Below are positions 24,137 to 35,652 of a stretch of DNA of 64,000 nt, piece after piece. Location of the stretch: NCBI RefSeq assembly GCF_030052815.1, contig NC_079495.1, positions 42,723,651-42,787,650 of the forward strand, written 5' to 3'. The stretch's first letter is position 1. Each line of letters starts with the position of its first letter. Under the pieces are notes generated by a model, which saw only the letters and a program-made list of their open reading frames with translations, was not told the DNA's origin and ran no database searches. The position numbers and the translations under genes were made by a program. Source of the DNA: Hevea brasiliensis (taxonomy: Eukaryota > Streptophyta > Magnoliopsida > Malpighiales > Euphorbiaceae).

Positions 24137-24508
24137 TATATAGCTAGCTCCCTTCCTCATTGATTTTGATTAGTGGGGTTGTGATTGCTTTGTCGTGGTG
24201 TACAACGCGGCATTGATCGGAAATTTGTGTCATGGCTTAAGTTGTGAATGAATTGGCAATACTGTATTCTTAACTTATTCGACTAAATTGTGTTGTTATG
24301 TGATTTGATAATTTGTGAAATGAAGTTTAAATTCTTATTGACATTTACTGTCTTTCGAATTTAACTATGTTTTGATTATTGAGATTTATTGTGATATTGT
24401 GTTAAATTCCTTATGACAGCATTGTCTTGAATTTAACTATGGTTTTTAAGTATCCATTATTTATTTGAATTATGAATTGTGATTTAAATTTGTATTTAGT
24501 TAATGTTG

Positions 24509-24558
24509 TGCACCACTGAGACATTGTCTCAGCGATAGTTTTTTATTGCTGTCGTAGG
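24509..24558 (+). promoter_or_regulatory. Tandem hairpin of family A LTR
   Basis: CTGAGACA-T-TGTCTCAG is a perfect 8-bp stem; directly after it GCGATAG...CTGTCG pairs with one G-U wobble. It lies about 0.2 kb upstream of an AATAAA-type signal (24706..24713) and may mark the transcript end region. Confidence 0.55.
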
Positions 24559-25148
24559 TAGACAGACAGATAGTGCAGCAGACTAGGCTGCTAGTACCTC
24601 CAGCGAGAGACTACCGGGTATAATGAGTATACCAATATTTTGTATTTTGTAATGTAATGTAAGTTCACTGTATGTACATATTGTTGTTGGTTTTGAGCAG
24701 TTGTAAATAAAAATTGTACATTGAAGTTGCAAAATAATTATGAGTTATTTTGGCTTACAAAAATTGTATTATATTTCTTTTACCTCAGTCTTTGAAAATC
24801 ACTGTGGATTTGAGTTGAGAAATATGTTGGAGTTGAGATTTGGAAATCTATTGAAGTTCTTTTTACAGGTTTTCTGAAGAACTATTTTATCCAAAATACA
24901 GATGGCACTCTGCCAAAATTTTTACAGAAACTCCAAATAATTCAAATGTGTTAGTTCTATCACTTCAGTTCAAAAAGGTTTTTAACACCTGTAAATAGTG
25001 CTCACCACTGTAAAAGAAGTAAGAAAAGTTTTTAAAATCCCTTGTAGTGTATTTTAATGGATTTTCAGTAGACGGAGTTGGTAATTCATTAGGTATACTA
25101 CGGGATCATGTTATGCCTTACAGAGGGGTAGGGTGTGACATGTTTTAG

Positions 25149-25160
25149 TGGTATCAGAGC
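25149..25160 (+). other. Primer binding site (initiator-Met type)
   Basis: TGGTATCAGAGC, 8 bases after the 5' LTR end at 25140. Confidence 0.92.
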
Positions 25161-25464
25161 AAAGTTTTTAAATTCTGTTTTCACCTGTTACTTGAATATT
25201 CTTTCTTCATAGTACAACTGCTCAATATCATTGTTTGATACATATAGTACATTACATTATAAATATGCACTAACGGGAGGAAATCTCCTTGTGTTATTTG
25301 TTCAGGAGATCTAAAATCCTCGCATTGACTATGGAAGAGGGTGATCGTTCAGTCGATCAATCTATTGAGGCTGAGATGCAAGGGGATGCCCCAGGCCTAC
25401 ATAATGTTAGTGGTTCAAAGACACCGGCCCTGCAAGATCTGCAGCTTTCTCGCTCGTCAAGCAG

Positions 25465-26550
25465 ATGGCTGCAATGTTCCAACAAATGGCTGGTAATGTG
25501 CCTACTCAAGTCCCAATACAGACACCAGTGGTACAACCACAATCTCCTACTAGGCAGTATGATAAATTGATGAAATATGGGGCTACAGAGTTCAAAAGGA
25601 CAGTAGATCCTCTAGAAGCTGAACAATGGTTAGAGAGGATGGATAGGGTATTCAAGAAACTGCATTGCACAGAGGAGCTCAGATTTGAATACTCAGTGTC
25701 TTTGTTACAGGGGGATGCTTATGATTGGTGGAAAACCATTCCCCACAGTCTGGTAGAACCTGCAGTGCTAACATGGAATGACTTTCTCAGGGAATTCAGA
25801 CAGAAATATGTCCCTGATGCTTATGTAGACCAGAAGCTACAAGAATTCCTAAGTTTGAAACAGGGGAGCAGATCAGTGGCTGAGTATGAAAGAGAATTTT
25901 CCCGCCTGAGCCATTATGCAGTAAGTTTACTTGCTACCAGCAGGGAGAGATGCAAGAGGTTTGAAACTGGCTTGAAGCCCAGTATCAGATTACAAGTAGT
26001 CGGCTTCAAACACACTAACTTCTCTGAACTTATTTCTCAAGCCCTAGAGTTAGAAAGAATTGAGTTTGAAGCCGCTCCTGAGAAAAAGAGATTAGAGAAG
26101 ACAGAGAAAGAGGGAAAATCTGTAGAACAGAGTTCCAGTGGTCCCACTGGAAAGAGGAAGAACTATGAGGGACACAGCAGAGGTGGCAAGAAGTCTGGTA
26201 GGGGAAGACATTCAGGACAGAAACCTCCTCTATCTGGTCAGCAGAGTACCGGAGGTTCCTACCATTCCCGCCAATGTGAAAATTGTGGAAGATATCATGG
26301 TGGGATATGCTATAAGGCTATTGGAGCCTGTTATAACTGTGGAGGCACAGGACATTTTGCCAAGGACTGCACCAGTAGTCGCAGAGTTGGACCACCTCCT
26401 ACTACTGCAGAAGGGTCAGTTCAGAGCCCTGTCACCAGAAGCTCACAACCACCTAGCAGAGGTAGAGGCAGGGGTAGAGGTAACCCAGTGACAGCAAGGC
26501 ACGATGAAACATTGAGCAAGGCGATTGCTCGGTCAGAGTCTATGCAATGA
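25465..26550 (+). CDS. gag: gag, Tekay/Del-type, nearly intact
   Basis: A 361-codon frame for the structural capsid and nucleocapsid protein that packages retrotransposon RNA. The capsid core spans about residues 30-190: DPLEAEQWLERMDRVF, GDAYDWWKT, WNDFLREFRQKY, SVAEYEREFSRLSHYA, RFETGL. A basic Gly/Arg-rich stretch follows, then a first metal-binding group starting at Cys271 (CENCGRYHGGIC) and a CCHC knuckle at Cys289, Cys292, His297 and Cys302. The true start is probably the ATG at 25331 (MEEGDRS), as in element M (43336); a one-base frameshift between 25430 and 25464 separates that part. The end at 26550 is also a frameshift product: protease continues in the next frame with VRVYAMRQ. Confidence 0.9.
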   Translation: MAAMFQQMAGNVPTQVPIQTPVVQPQSPTRQYDKLMKYGATEFKRTVDPLEAEQWLERMDRVFKKLHCTEELRFEYSVSLLQGDAYDWWKTIPHSLVEPAVLTWNDFLREFRQKYVPDAYVDQKLQEFLSLKQGSRSVAEYEREFSRLSHYAVSLLATSRERCKRFETGLKPSIRLQVVGFKHTNFSELISQALELERIEFEAAPEKKRLEKTEKEGKSVEQSSSGPTGKRKNYEGHSRGGKKSGRGRHSGQKPPLSGQQSTGGSYHSRQCENCGRYHGGICYKAIGACYNCGGTGHFAKDCTSSRRVGPPPTTAEGSVQSPVTRSSQPPSRGRGRGRGNPVTARHDETLSKAIARSESMQ

Positions 26551-26789
26551 GACAGAGGGAAGAGGCTGAGACATCTGACGTTGTGGCTGGTACCTTCTCA
26601 ACTTTTAACCAAAATGTGTTTGTGTTATTTGATCCGGGTTCTACCCATTCTTATGTGAGTGCTAGCATCATTGATTGCATTGCTATTCCATGTACAAAAA
26701 TGGACTTTGAGGTGCTAGTAACAAGTCCGCTAGGACAGGAGGTCAGGGAAATAAATTTTGATACATTAGTGATTAGTCCTTTAGGATAG
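26547..26789 (+). pseudogene. Retropepsin N-terminal remnant
   Basis: An 80-codon frame continuing the gag frame after a one-base shift. NVFVLFDPGSTHSYVS holds the aspartic protease active-site region, with Asp29-Pro-Gly instead of Asp-Ser-Gly; this Pro is seen in many plant gypsy elements of this type. The frame stops at SPLG, well before the second half of the enzyme (the ILGMDWL motif), so no active protease is possible. Element M stops in the same area. Confidence 0.8.
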
Positions 26790-27690
26790 GGATTGTGATA
26801 ATAAGTGAAATTAGTTTTGGAAGAGTTTATCGGCGAAAAGTATTTCCTGACACACCATAAATTATAAAGCTAATTGGCGAGCCTATTTAATGTAAAGCAA
26901 GAGGACGTAAAAGTAAGTTACAGTAATAGAATTGCTCTAGATGAAGGCAGAGATGTTACTGTTAGTAATTGTTAATGGATATTGTAATCAAAATAAGTTC
27001 GGATATCAGTGAATTCGAAAAGGACAAAGGATAGGAAAGTTTGATCTATTGGGATGTATTGTAGTAACTAAGCAATGTTCTTGATTGTTTATACTGTAAA
27101 CTGCGGGTTACAGTACTAACTTGAGATTATTGTGTAGAGCTACGTACTATCTGATAGTACACCTAGATGAGGATAGTTGCCAACGGCATCTGTTTTTGTA
27201 TAGTTATGCCAGGACATAATTTAATTGTTAGAAATAAGTTTGAAAATCCTACTTAGGGATCTAAAACTCAAAAGTTAGAATATCGAAAGGTTATAGTTCG
27301 GTACAAAAGAAAGTAAGTTATAAAATATTGACAGATAAAAAGAGTTATGGAAGTAGAGATTTGAACAATTGATTCATATATAACAAAGAAATATTACTAA
27401 TGTGAGGAAGACTATGGACCAGAATGGTCAGAGCACCAATGACTGATGAATGATTCTAACATGACCTCAAGGGTCATTCAAGAAGCAACGTGAACCGAAA
27501 TATTGGACAGCATAATAGTAAGAGGAGATTGGTGTTATCCAAACAAATTAAACATTGTATTAGATTGTTAAAAGTCCTATACAAATTTAAAAAAAAAAAA
27601 AAAGATTATACGATCATATAGAAAGGAGAAAATAAACATATGACTATTGTAAGATGGCTATTGGGTAAAAATTTCGTGGACGAAATTTAT
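26790..27690 (+). other. Non-coding 3' interior of element P
   Basis: About 0.9 kb with no open frame. It aligns over much of its length with the minus-strand interior of element M (42000..41090 and 33475..33191) and in places with 4100..3590. It stands where protease, RT, RNase H and integrase would be in an autonomous relative. Conservation between copies suggests it moves with the family. Confidence 0.7.
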
Positions 27691-27706
27691 TTAAGGGGGG
27701 GAGAAT
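27691..27706 (+). other. Polypurine tract
   Basis: TTAAGGGGGGGAGAAT immediately before the 3' LTR start at 27707, the expected primer for plus-strand DNA synthesis. Confidence 0.85.
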
Positions 27707-30700
27707 TGTAACACCCCTAAGTTCGGTAGTGCGTTCGGCTGCTCCGGTGACCAGTGTTGTCCGGACAGCTAGGATGCATAGAACTACACTTCGTTATGAG
27801 TGAGGAGACATAAAATAATGAAATAAAAGAAAAGAAAATACAAGAAAAACAAAGGAAAAATAATAGCAAAGAAAGGTAACCAAGTTAAGCGAGCCGAGAA
27901 CCCTAGCGATGGGTGACCGCACCGGGAAGTCACGGCGTGGACCGTTGACTAGCCCTGGACTGTGGGGAACCCTGGAAAACATTTTTAGGACTTAAATAGA
28001 CCCTTATTGAAGAATAAATATCATTAGGAAGATCAAAGAAAATTTAAATAATTACCACAAAGAAAAGTGAAAAATCGAAAAACAGACAAAACCCGGTGTT
28101 ACCGAAAAATCGGGAATGCAACCCGAACAGGGGCATTATGGTAATTTGACACCCCGAATTGTATTTTGACCTAATTGTCCATTAAAAATAAATAATATTA
28201 CACTTAGAAAATGAAATGAAAAATTAATTTGGTGGTACCTAAATTAAATAGTGAAAATTAAGGGTTTAATGTGGAATAAGTGGGAATTTAACATATTATA
28301 TGATTAATTGAGTGAGTGGGCCATTAAGGGAATAAAATAAAAAAAAAAAGTGTGGCAGGTGTACTTCCATTACACCACTAGAAACTTCATCTTCTCCAAA
28401 TCACCAAACCTTGCCGAATTGAAGAACCAAAAGACCTCCATTGCAGTTTGGCCTTCAAGCTTGATCCACTCCTCCATTTCAACTCCAATCACTTAGATAG
28501 CTTCATTAAAAATTGTCTACACATCATAAGGAAGAGCTTGATACCAAAATCAAGAAGTTTAATCAAGGTTTAGCAAGTTCCAACCATAAGGTAAGTTTGT
28601 ATTTTTGAAGATTGCTTTGTTAAACTTTGTGTTCATGTTATGGGTGTTGGTTTTGTGAAGAAAAATTTCAAGTTTGAGAAGCTATTGATATGTTCATTTT
28701 GGACAGTCATGGAGTTATGTATTTGATGAAATATTTGTACATATATTTGATGAGAAATGATGTTGGTTAGGGTGATTTAATATCGGAGTAAATTATTCCA
28801 TATGTATATGGTGATTTTGCACTTGGAATGGAAATTGATGAATTGTAGGACACTTTGGTGTTGAGGAAGCTTTTCGGCAGCCTTGGGATTCTTGGATAAA
28901 TTTATGTGTTCATGAAGGTGTTGGCAGAAATATTGACATTAAGGTTGATGGATATGTATATAGATTGATTGTGTAAAGTGTATGTAAGAACTAGTAAGCT
29001 TTAGGTGTATATGTGATTGTACTTAGACTTTGTAAATGTGAGTTTTAATTGGTGTATTAAGGATGTTTGTAATCTTCCCAAAGTGATGTTAATGTAAAGT
29101 GGAATATGGTTTTGGTAATGAACCAAAACAGAATTGGTAAGGGAAGTGGACATATAGTAATGTAAGTGTGTAATTGATGTATGTTTAAGTAAGGTAGTTA
29201 AGGGAAGTATGCATTTTAGTCAATAACTTTAAATGTGTAACTTCAATTGGTATGAGACCAATTGGAGGTGAAACTAGGCACAAAATGTGCCAACTTTCAT
29301 TGAGAAAGCATACCAAAATTCTGCTTGCAAGGTGGCATGAAAAATGACCGATTCGGATTAAGTGCAATTGAAACCTAAAAACTGACCATTTGGGCAGCAG
29401 TTATTGTTTAGGCTATAACTCACTCAAAACAGGTCTAATTGACCTGAAATTTTAACCATGAATAGTTAAGACCCATACCTACAAGTCTTATGAAGACACC
29501 AAAACCCATAAATGACCATAAGCAAGTCAAACAGCTTGCACAAGTTCGGGTCCAAAAACTGGCCGAACCAAAGTTGACCAAATTGACCTAAAATTGACCT
29601 AATTTGATGCCATTTGACCAGCAATAGTATAATGACCATAACTTGGTCTACTTAACTCAGAATGACCTAAAATTTTTCCCCGCGTTCCATAAGACATAGA
29701 TCTACAAGTTTGTAGTTTTGACCAAAACCCGAAAATCGAGGGAACTAGGTCGTCCAGCTAGGTCAAACTAGTATCCCAGAACCCAGCAAATTGCAAGAAA
29801 ATGCACTAAACAAGGAAATGAGTTTGGTAAAACGTACCAACCCTAAAATACTATCGAATGTGACATATTAGTGACACTAAAACCTAGTTTACCTAGAACG
29901 CATCGAGGGTCGATATATGGGTTGATTAAGCAAATAAAGGTATTCAGTGAATTAATTATCGAACATTATTGTTAGAGACAATTTAATTTAGTACTGAAAC
30001 ACTTCAAATTGTGTTTCTCAGTTACCAAAGACTCAGGAAAAGGGAAGGAAACACTGAGTCCAGACCAGGAGACAATTATCAGAGGTTTGTGCACAACTAG
30101 TTTTCAACTGATTTTACTCTGAATAAGATTTCATATGATTAATTGTATGTTATTGATTTAAATTGTGTTTGTGCACAATAGTATTTCTTTTGAATTTTTC
30201 AATTAAAATGAATTATGACTATTTGTACATTATTGTTTTAAATTGTGGAAATGTATTTGAATGGATATCTATTGCTTGAAAAGCATTGTAAATGATTTGA
30301 TGGATACAATTGATTGAAAAGCACTGTAAATGGTTTTTGTGGAAATTAAAGATAATTATGAATTGTGTTGCCATTTTGTGAATGAAATTATAACTTTGGA
30401 AATTTATTGGATTCTCATGAATCATTTGAATAAAATGTTTGGAATTGATTTTATGTTCACACTTAGCATGACAGTATCATATCATTCCTTCTCCATTTAT
30501 GGGGTTGTGATCGTTTATTTTCCTTCCCCAGTTATGGAGTCGTGATCGTTTATTTTTCTCCCTCTCTGGTTTACCAGTTGAGGTAATCGGATGAGTACTC
30601 ATTATATAGCTAGATCCCTTCCTCATTGATTTCGATTAGTGGGGTTGTGATTGCTTTGTCGTGGTGTACAACGCGGCATTGATCGGAAATTTGTGTCATG

Positions 30701-31606
30701 GCTTAAGTTGTGAATGAATTGGCAACACTGTATTCTTGACTTATTCGACTAAATTGTGTTGTTATGTGATTTGATAATTTGTGAAATGAAGTTTAAATTC
30801 TTATTGACATTTACTGTCTTTCAAATTTAACTATGTGTTGATTATTGAGATTTATTGTGATATTGTGTTAAATTCCTTATGACAGTATTGTCTTGAATTT
30901 AACTATGGTTTTTAAGTATCCACTATTTATTTGAATTATGAATTGTGATTTAAATTTGTATTTAGTTAATGTTGTGCACCACTGAGACATTGTCTCAGCG
31001 ATAGCTTTTTATTGCTGTCGCAGGTAGACAGACAGACAGTCTGGCGAACTAAATTTGCTAGTACCTCCAGCGAGAGACTACCGGGTATAATGAGTATACC
31101 AATATTTTGTATTTTGTAATGTAATGTATGTTCACTGTATGTACATATTGTTGTTGGTTTTGAGCAGTTGTAAATAAAAATTGTACATTGAAGTTGCAAA
31201 ATAATTATGAGTTATTTTGGCTTGCAAAAATTGTATTATATTTCTTTTACCTTAGTCTTTGAAAATCACCATGGATTTGAGTTGAGAAATATGTTGGAGT
31301 TGAGATTTGGAAATCTATTGAAGTGCTTTTTACAGGTTTTCTGAAGAACTGTTTTATCCAAAATACAGATGGCACTCTGCCAAAATTTTTAAAGAAACTC
31401 CAAATAATTCAAATGTGTTAGTTCTATCACTTCAGTTCAAAAAGGTTTTTAACACCTGTAAATAGTGCTCACCATTGTAAAAGAAGTAAGAAAAGTTTTT
31501 AAAATCCCTTATAGTGTATTTAATGGATTATCAGTAGACGGAGTTGGTAATTCATTAGGTATACTACGGGATCATGTTATGCCTTACAGAGGGGTAGGGT
31601 GTGACA
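27707..31606 (+). mobile_element. 3' LTR of element P
   Basis: 3900 bp, almost identical to 21243..25140, with the same internal signals: GAAACAC hairpin 29994..30021, palindrome 30591..30602, tandem hairpin 30976..31024. It is followed by the TTCTA target copy. Confidence 0.92.
27882..27931 (+). promoter_or_regulatory. 5S rRNA-like block in LTR
   Basis: Same as 21418..21467 with one change (CACTGGG to CACCGGG). It starts 176 bases from the LTR start. Confidence 0.65.
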
Positions 31607-32451
31607 TTCTATTGGTATAAAATTTAGGTTATTTGGACCTTCCTAGACCAAGTTATGGTCATTTACGTAACTACTGTTCATTTGGTCATTTTTGTACAGA
31701 TCAATGTGCCCAATTCCAGATTTGGTCTAATTGTTCACTAAGTTTTGGTCACTTTCTGGGCATGATTCCTAAATGAAATATGTGCCATTTTGTATCTAGT
31801 TTCATTCCTAATTGGCCTTATACCAATTAGGTTGGTAAATTTTCAGCTTTGGTCCCTGAAAAGGACCTAAGTCAAGCTACCTGCAGATTGACCCTAACCA
31901 ATTCGAATTGTAACATATTTCTAACACACACACCACAAATGGTCACAATTGACCATTTCTCAACTCAAATAAGGTCATTTGCATCAATTGACCATTTTCT
32001 ATAATTTTTCTCTCAAACCCTAGGTCAAGACCCTAATTTTCTCTAAATTGCACAAATGGTGAAATTAAAGTACATAATTCATACTTACACACTTAATTGA
32101 ACTTGTATACATATTTTATCGAACCAAAACACATCAATTCACACTACCACCATGGCAGCCAAATTTCATTAGGGTTCTAAAATGCTTGATTTTATTTAAT
32201 TTTTCTCAATTTTCTAAGTTAATTCAATTATATATGCATGAATGTAAGGAGAGATTAGATGATTTGAACTAACCTCTTTATGTAGCTTCTCCCTCTTCAA
32301 TTTTCCACTTTCTTTTTGAATTTTTCTTTCTTCAATCTTCTTTTCAAGGTTCAATAACAACTTTACTTTAAGAGAAGTAAGGGATTTAGGATTGAATTTA
32401 GGGTTTAGAAAGCTTGAAATTAAGCTTTCATGGTGGAAATTTGAGAGAGAA

Positions 32452-32455
<4 letters not shown>

Positions 32456-32487
<32 letters not shown>
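32456..32487. repeat. (GA)n microsatellite
   Basis: About 15 GA units within the 3' LTR of element M. Confidence 0.95.
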
Positions 32488-32488
<1 letters not shown>

Positions 32489-32953
32489 ACGGCTAGGGGT
32501 GGAAGACCAACTATTTTTCTTTCAATTTTTGTTATTTTTTTGTGTATTTATCTATTAAAATTGACTTGGTCAAAAATCTAATTAATTGGAATTTATTTAC
32601 CCCATCATGCTTATATCACTTTGGGTGATGTCATTATTCTTTTTTTTTCTTTTTCTTTTCTTTTTCCTCGCTTCTTTAATTTAATTCTATATTTCAAAAT
32701 TTTCATTTCTCAAATTTTATTGGACAGTTAGGTCATGAGTCACCTCTAGGGGTGAATTGACCAATTTGCCCCTCGCCGGTCTGATCCGGTTTGCAAATAA
32801 TTCGATATTTCTTCCGGATCCCAACCTAATTATTTGACCTGCTTAAAAATTCTTTTCTGTGATTTTCTCTTTTCTACTGTGTTTGCAATAGTCCTAAGGA
32901 CCGCAGCGTCACATTTTCCAGTTCGAAATTTGAGTTAAGAATGACCTCGCAGT

Positions 32954-33004
32954 CACTTCCCGAGAAGGTCACCCATCGCTGTGACTCTCGGCTCATTTAA
33001 CATT
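32954..33004 (-). promoter_or_regulatory. 5S rRNA-like block in LTR of element M
   Basis: On the minus strand, GCCGAGAGTCACAGCGATGG continues into GTGACCT and GGGAAGTG. GAGAGT and GTGACCT match 5S better than the copies in element P do. It starts 171 bases from the LTR start at 33174. Confidence 0.65.
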
Positions 33005-33174
33005 TTGTGTTTTGTTTTTCTTCTTTATACTTAACTATTTGGCAATTACTAATTATTTGTGTTTAGGGCTTAACTAGGTGTCTTATACGTGGTTCTAATT
33101 CTCTTAATTGTCTGGACCGACACCGATCATCGGAATAGTAACATATACCATGCTATGCAAATAGGGGTGTTACA

Positions 33175-33475
33175 ATTCTCTCCCCCTTAAAATAAATTTC
33201 TTCCTCAAAATTGTGTGCACTATCTGTCATCAAATAGTCATACGTGTTGTTTTCTCATATTTTTCTCACATTTCTACGTAGCTTCATAATCAGAATAATG
33301 GTCCGTAGCACTTTAACCAATATTATTTACTCATCGATTGCTCACCTCGTATGCCAAATTTCTTATGAGCTTCTGTCATAAGTTAGTTTTGAATTCAATT
33401 CAATTCTAGAGCTAAGAAAATCTGTGTGCTAACGGATCCACTCTCTCTAGGACCTCGTATGATCCTATGGGTGAG
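33175..33475 (-). other. Polypurine tract and 3' end of element M interior
   Basis: On the minus strand TTTTAAGGGGGAGAAT (33190..33175) directly precedes the 3' LTR. The rest is non-coding and related to the end of element P's interior. It is interrupted at 33476 by a solo LTR. Confidence 0.8.
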
Positions 33476-35652
33476 TGTCACACCTTACCCCTCTGTAAGG
33501 CATAACATGATCCCGTAGAATACCTAATGAACTACCGAACTTCACCTACCGATAACTCATTAAGTACCCTACAAGGGATTTTAAAACAATTTTCTTACTT
33601 TTTAGAAGTGGTGAGTATTTTTTAATAGGTATTAAAAACATTTAATTAGAGTTTGAAAACTAGTTAAAATTTTTGTCCATTTTTATCTGTCTGCAAATTT
33701 TAGAAAAATTTCGACAGAGTGCCGTCTATATTTTAATAAAACAATTCTTCAAATGCCTGTAAAAACACTTCCAATAATTCTTTTTCATCAAACTCACTAC
33801 TATCTCAACACAATTCAACATCATTTCTCAATTCAATTGTCATAAAAAATAACACTGAATAATTCTATTCATTTTTCATTAAGGTAAAAATAAATTACAT
33901 TCATCAACCAAACTTTACATTAACAAATCCAAAATATTATTATTACAAACTCTATACAACTGCTCATGACCACTTTATACATGCACATACATTTACATAC
34001 ATCAAAATAAATATTACAATTAGGGTATAAAATATACCCGACATAACTTCAGGGGTGTAGCTCCAATATCCTCAGCAGCTCACTCTGCTGCTCCTCTAGT
34101 CTCTATATCTGTGATAGCAATAATAGCCATCGCTGAGTACTATGACTCAGTGGTGCACAACATACTAAAATAACATTCATGCATAATTTAAATCACACTT
34201 ATTGAAACACATTGCTAAAAATGAAAGACATATGCAAAACATGATTTATAAACTTTTAGTCCAACAATTTCATTTAGGAATTCTCAAATCAATTTCATTA
34301 AAACACACTGTTATATCATGCCATTCGAAACATATTTATCTCAATAGCCAAAGGCTTATGAGAAATCACAAGGCTAGCTAGCTCAAACTATGGGTACCCA
34401 TTCAATTTCTTCCTCTACTGGCACACACCTCAACACTTCAGCCAGAGAGGGAATGAAAATTCAAAACTATTTCTTTCCACTAGTCATGCTAGTGAGGTAT
34501 TCAAATATATGATCAGGACACTGTGGTTTCAAAACTATATTAACAATTTACTAAACATTTATTACCATTTCAACCACATACAAGTAAACTTTCAACAATT
34601 TAAGTCAAAAGCATAATACACATTTTGCAATATAAGTAATTCATTTCATGCACTTTGCAAATGAATTTTAAAGAATATTGATGATGTGCACAAACCTTAA
34701 GTGAGTCACCTCTTGGCCTTGAGTCGATGCTTTGGGTTCTTTCCTTATATTCTTTTCCACTGAAACACATAATTTTACAGTGTTTCAGTGTAAAATTATC
34801 ATAAGTCCAAAAATAATTTCAAATCTAACTTTAATATGCTTAATTTGACGTTCTTTGAAATTTGTATTTTGGGGTTACTATTCATGTCACACCTTACCCC
34901 TCTGTAAGGCATAACATGATCCCGTAGTATATCTAATGAATTACCAACTCCGTCTACTGATAACCCATTAAATACACTACAAGGGATTTTAAAAACTTTT
35001 CTTACTTCTTTTACAGTGGTGAGCACTATTTACAGGTGTTAAAAAAAAACTTTTTGAACTGAAGCGATAGAACTAACACATTTGGATTATTTGAAATTTT
35101 TGTAAAAATTTTGGCAGAGTGCTATCTGTATTTTGGATAAAATAGTTCTTCAGAAGACCTGTAAAAAGCACTTCAATTATTTTCCAAATCTCAACTCCAA
35201 CATTTTTTTTTCGATACAACATATTTCTCAACTCAAATCCACAGTGATTTTTCAAAAGCTAAGATATAGGAAATATAATACAATTTTTACAAGTCAAAAT
35301 AACTCATAATTTATTTTACAACTTCAAGTTACAATTTGAATTTACAACTGCTCAGACCAAAACAATATGTACATACAGTGGTCATACATTACAGTACAAA
35401 ATGCAAAATATTGGTATACTCATTATACCAGGTAATCCCTCGCTGGATGTACTAGCAGCCTAGTCTGCTGCCCTGTCTGTCTCTCTACCTGCGACAGCAA
35501 TAAAAAGCTATCGCTGAGACAATGTCTCAGTGGTGCACAACATTAACCAAATACAATTTTAAATCACAACTCATAAATCATATCAATAGTGGATACTTAA
35601 AACCATAGTTAAATTCAAGACAATGAATGTCATAAGGAATTTATCATAATAA

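Larger units (their letters stand above)
21243..25140 (+). mobile_element. 5' LTR of element P
   Basis: 3898 bp, TGTAACACCCC to GGTGTGACA. In order: 5S-like block 21418..21467, GGGGCATTATGGTCATTT motif at about 21665, GAAACAC hairpin 23528..23555, 12-bp palindrome 24125..24136, tandem hairpin 24509..24558. Antisense open frames (21330..21518, 22719..22901, 23753..23959) recur in the other LTR and show no protein family. Confidence 0.92.
21243..31606 (+). mobile_element. Element P: complete non-autonomous gag-only gypsy
   Basis: Two nearly identical 3.9-kb LTRs (21243..25140 and 27707..31606) flank a 2566-bp interior with primer site, gag, a protease start, a non-coding 0.9 kb and a polypurine tract. 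TTCTA target copies are at 21238..21242 and 31607..31611. In the first 260 LTR bases I count three differences, so the insertion is fairly young. Gag is of the Tekay/Del chromovirus kind. RT, RNase H, integrase and chromodomain are absent, so mobilisation would need a relative's enzymes. Confidence 0.92.
19275..33174 (-). mobile_element. 3' LTR of element M, split by element P
   Basis: The two pieces are 19275..21242 and 31612..33174. On the minus strand they start TGTAACACCCCTATT and end GGTGTGACA. Without P and one target copy the LTR is about 3.53 kb. The join is confirmed by uninterrupted relatives at 39500..39545 and 49165..49205. A (GA)n run lies at 32456..32487. Confidence 0.85.

Noticed and set aside
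26520..26560. Programmed frameshift between gag and protease in element P
   Set aside because: Element M reads through the matching place (ARVYTMQ) without a shift and no slippery heptamer is evident. A one-base mutation in P is the simpler explanation.
32456..32487. GA repeat as a centromeric or regulatory element
   Set aside because: It is a short ordinary microsatellite within one LTR and is absent from sister LTRs.
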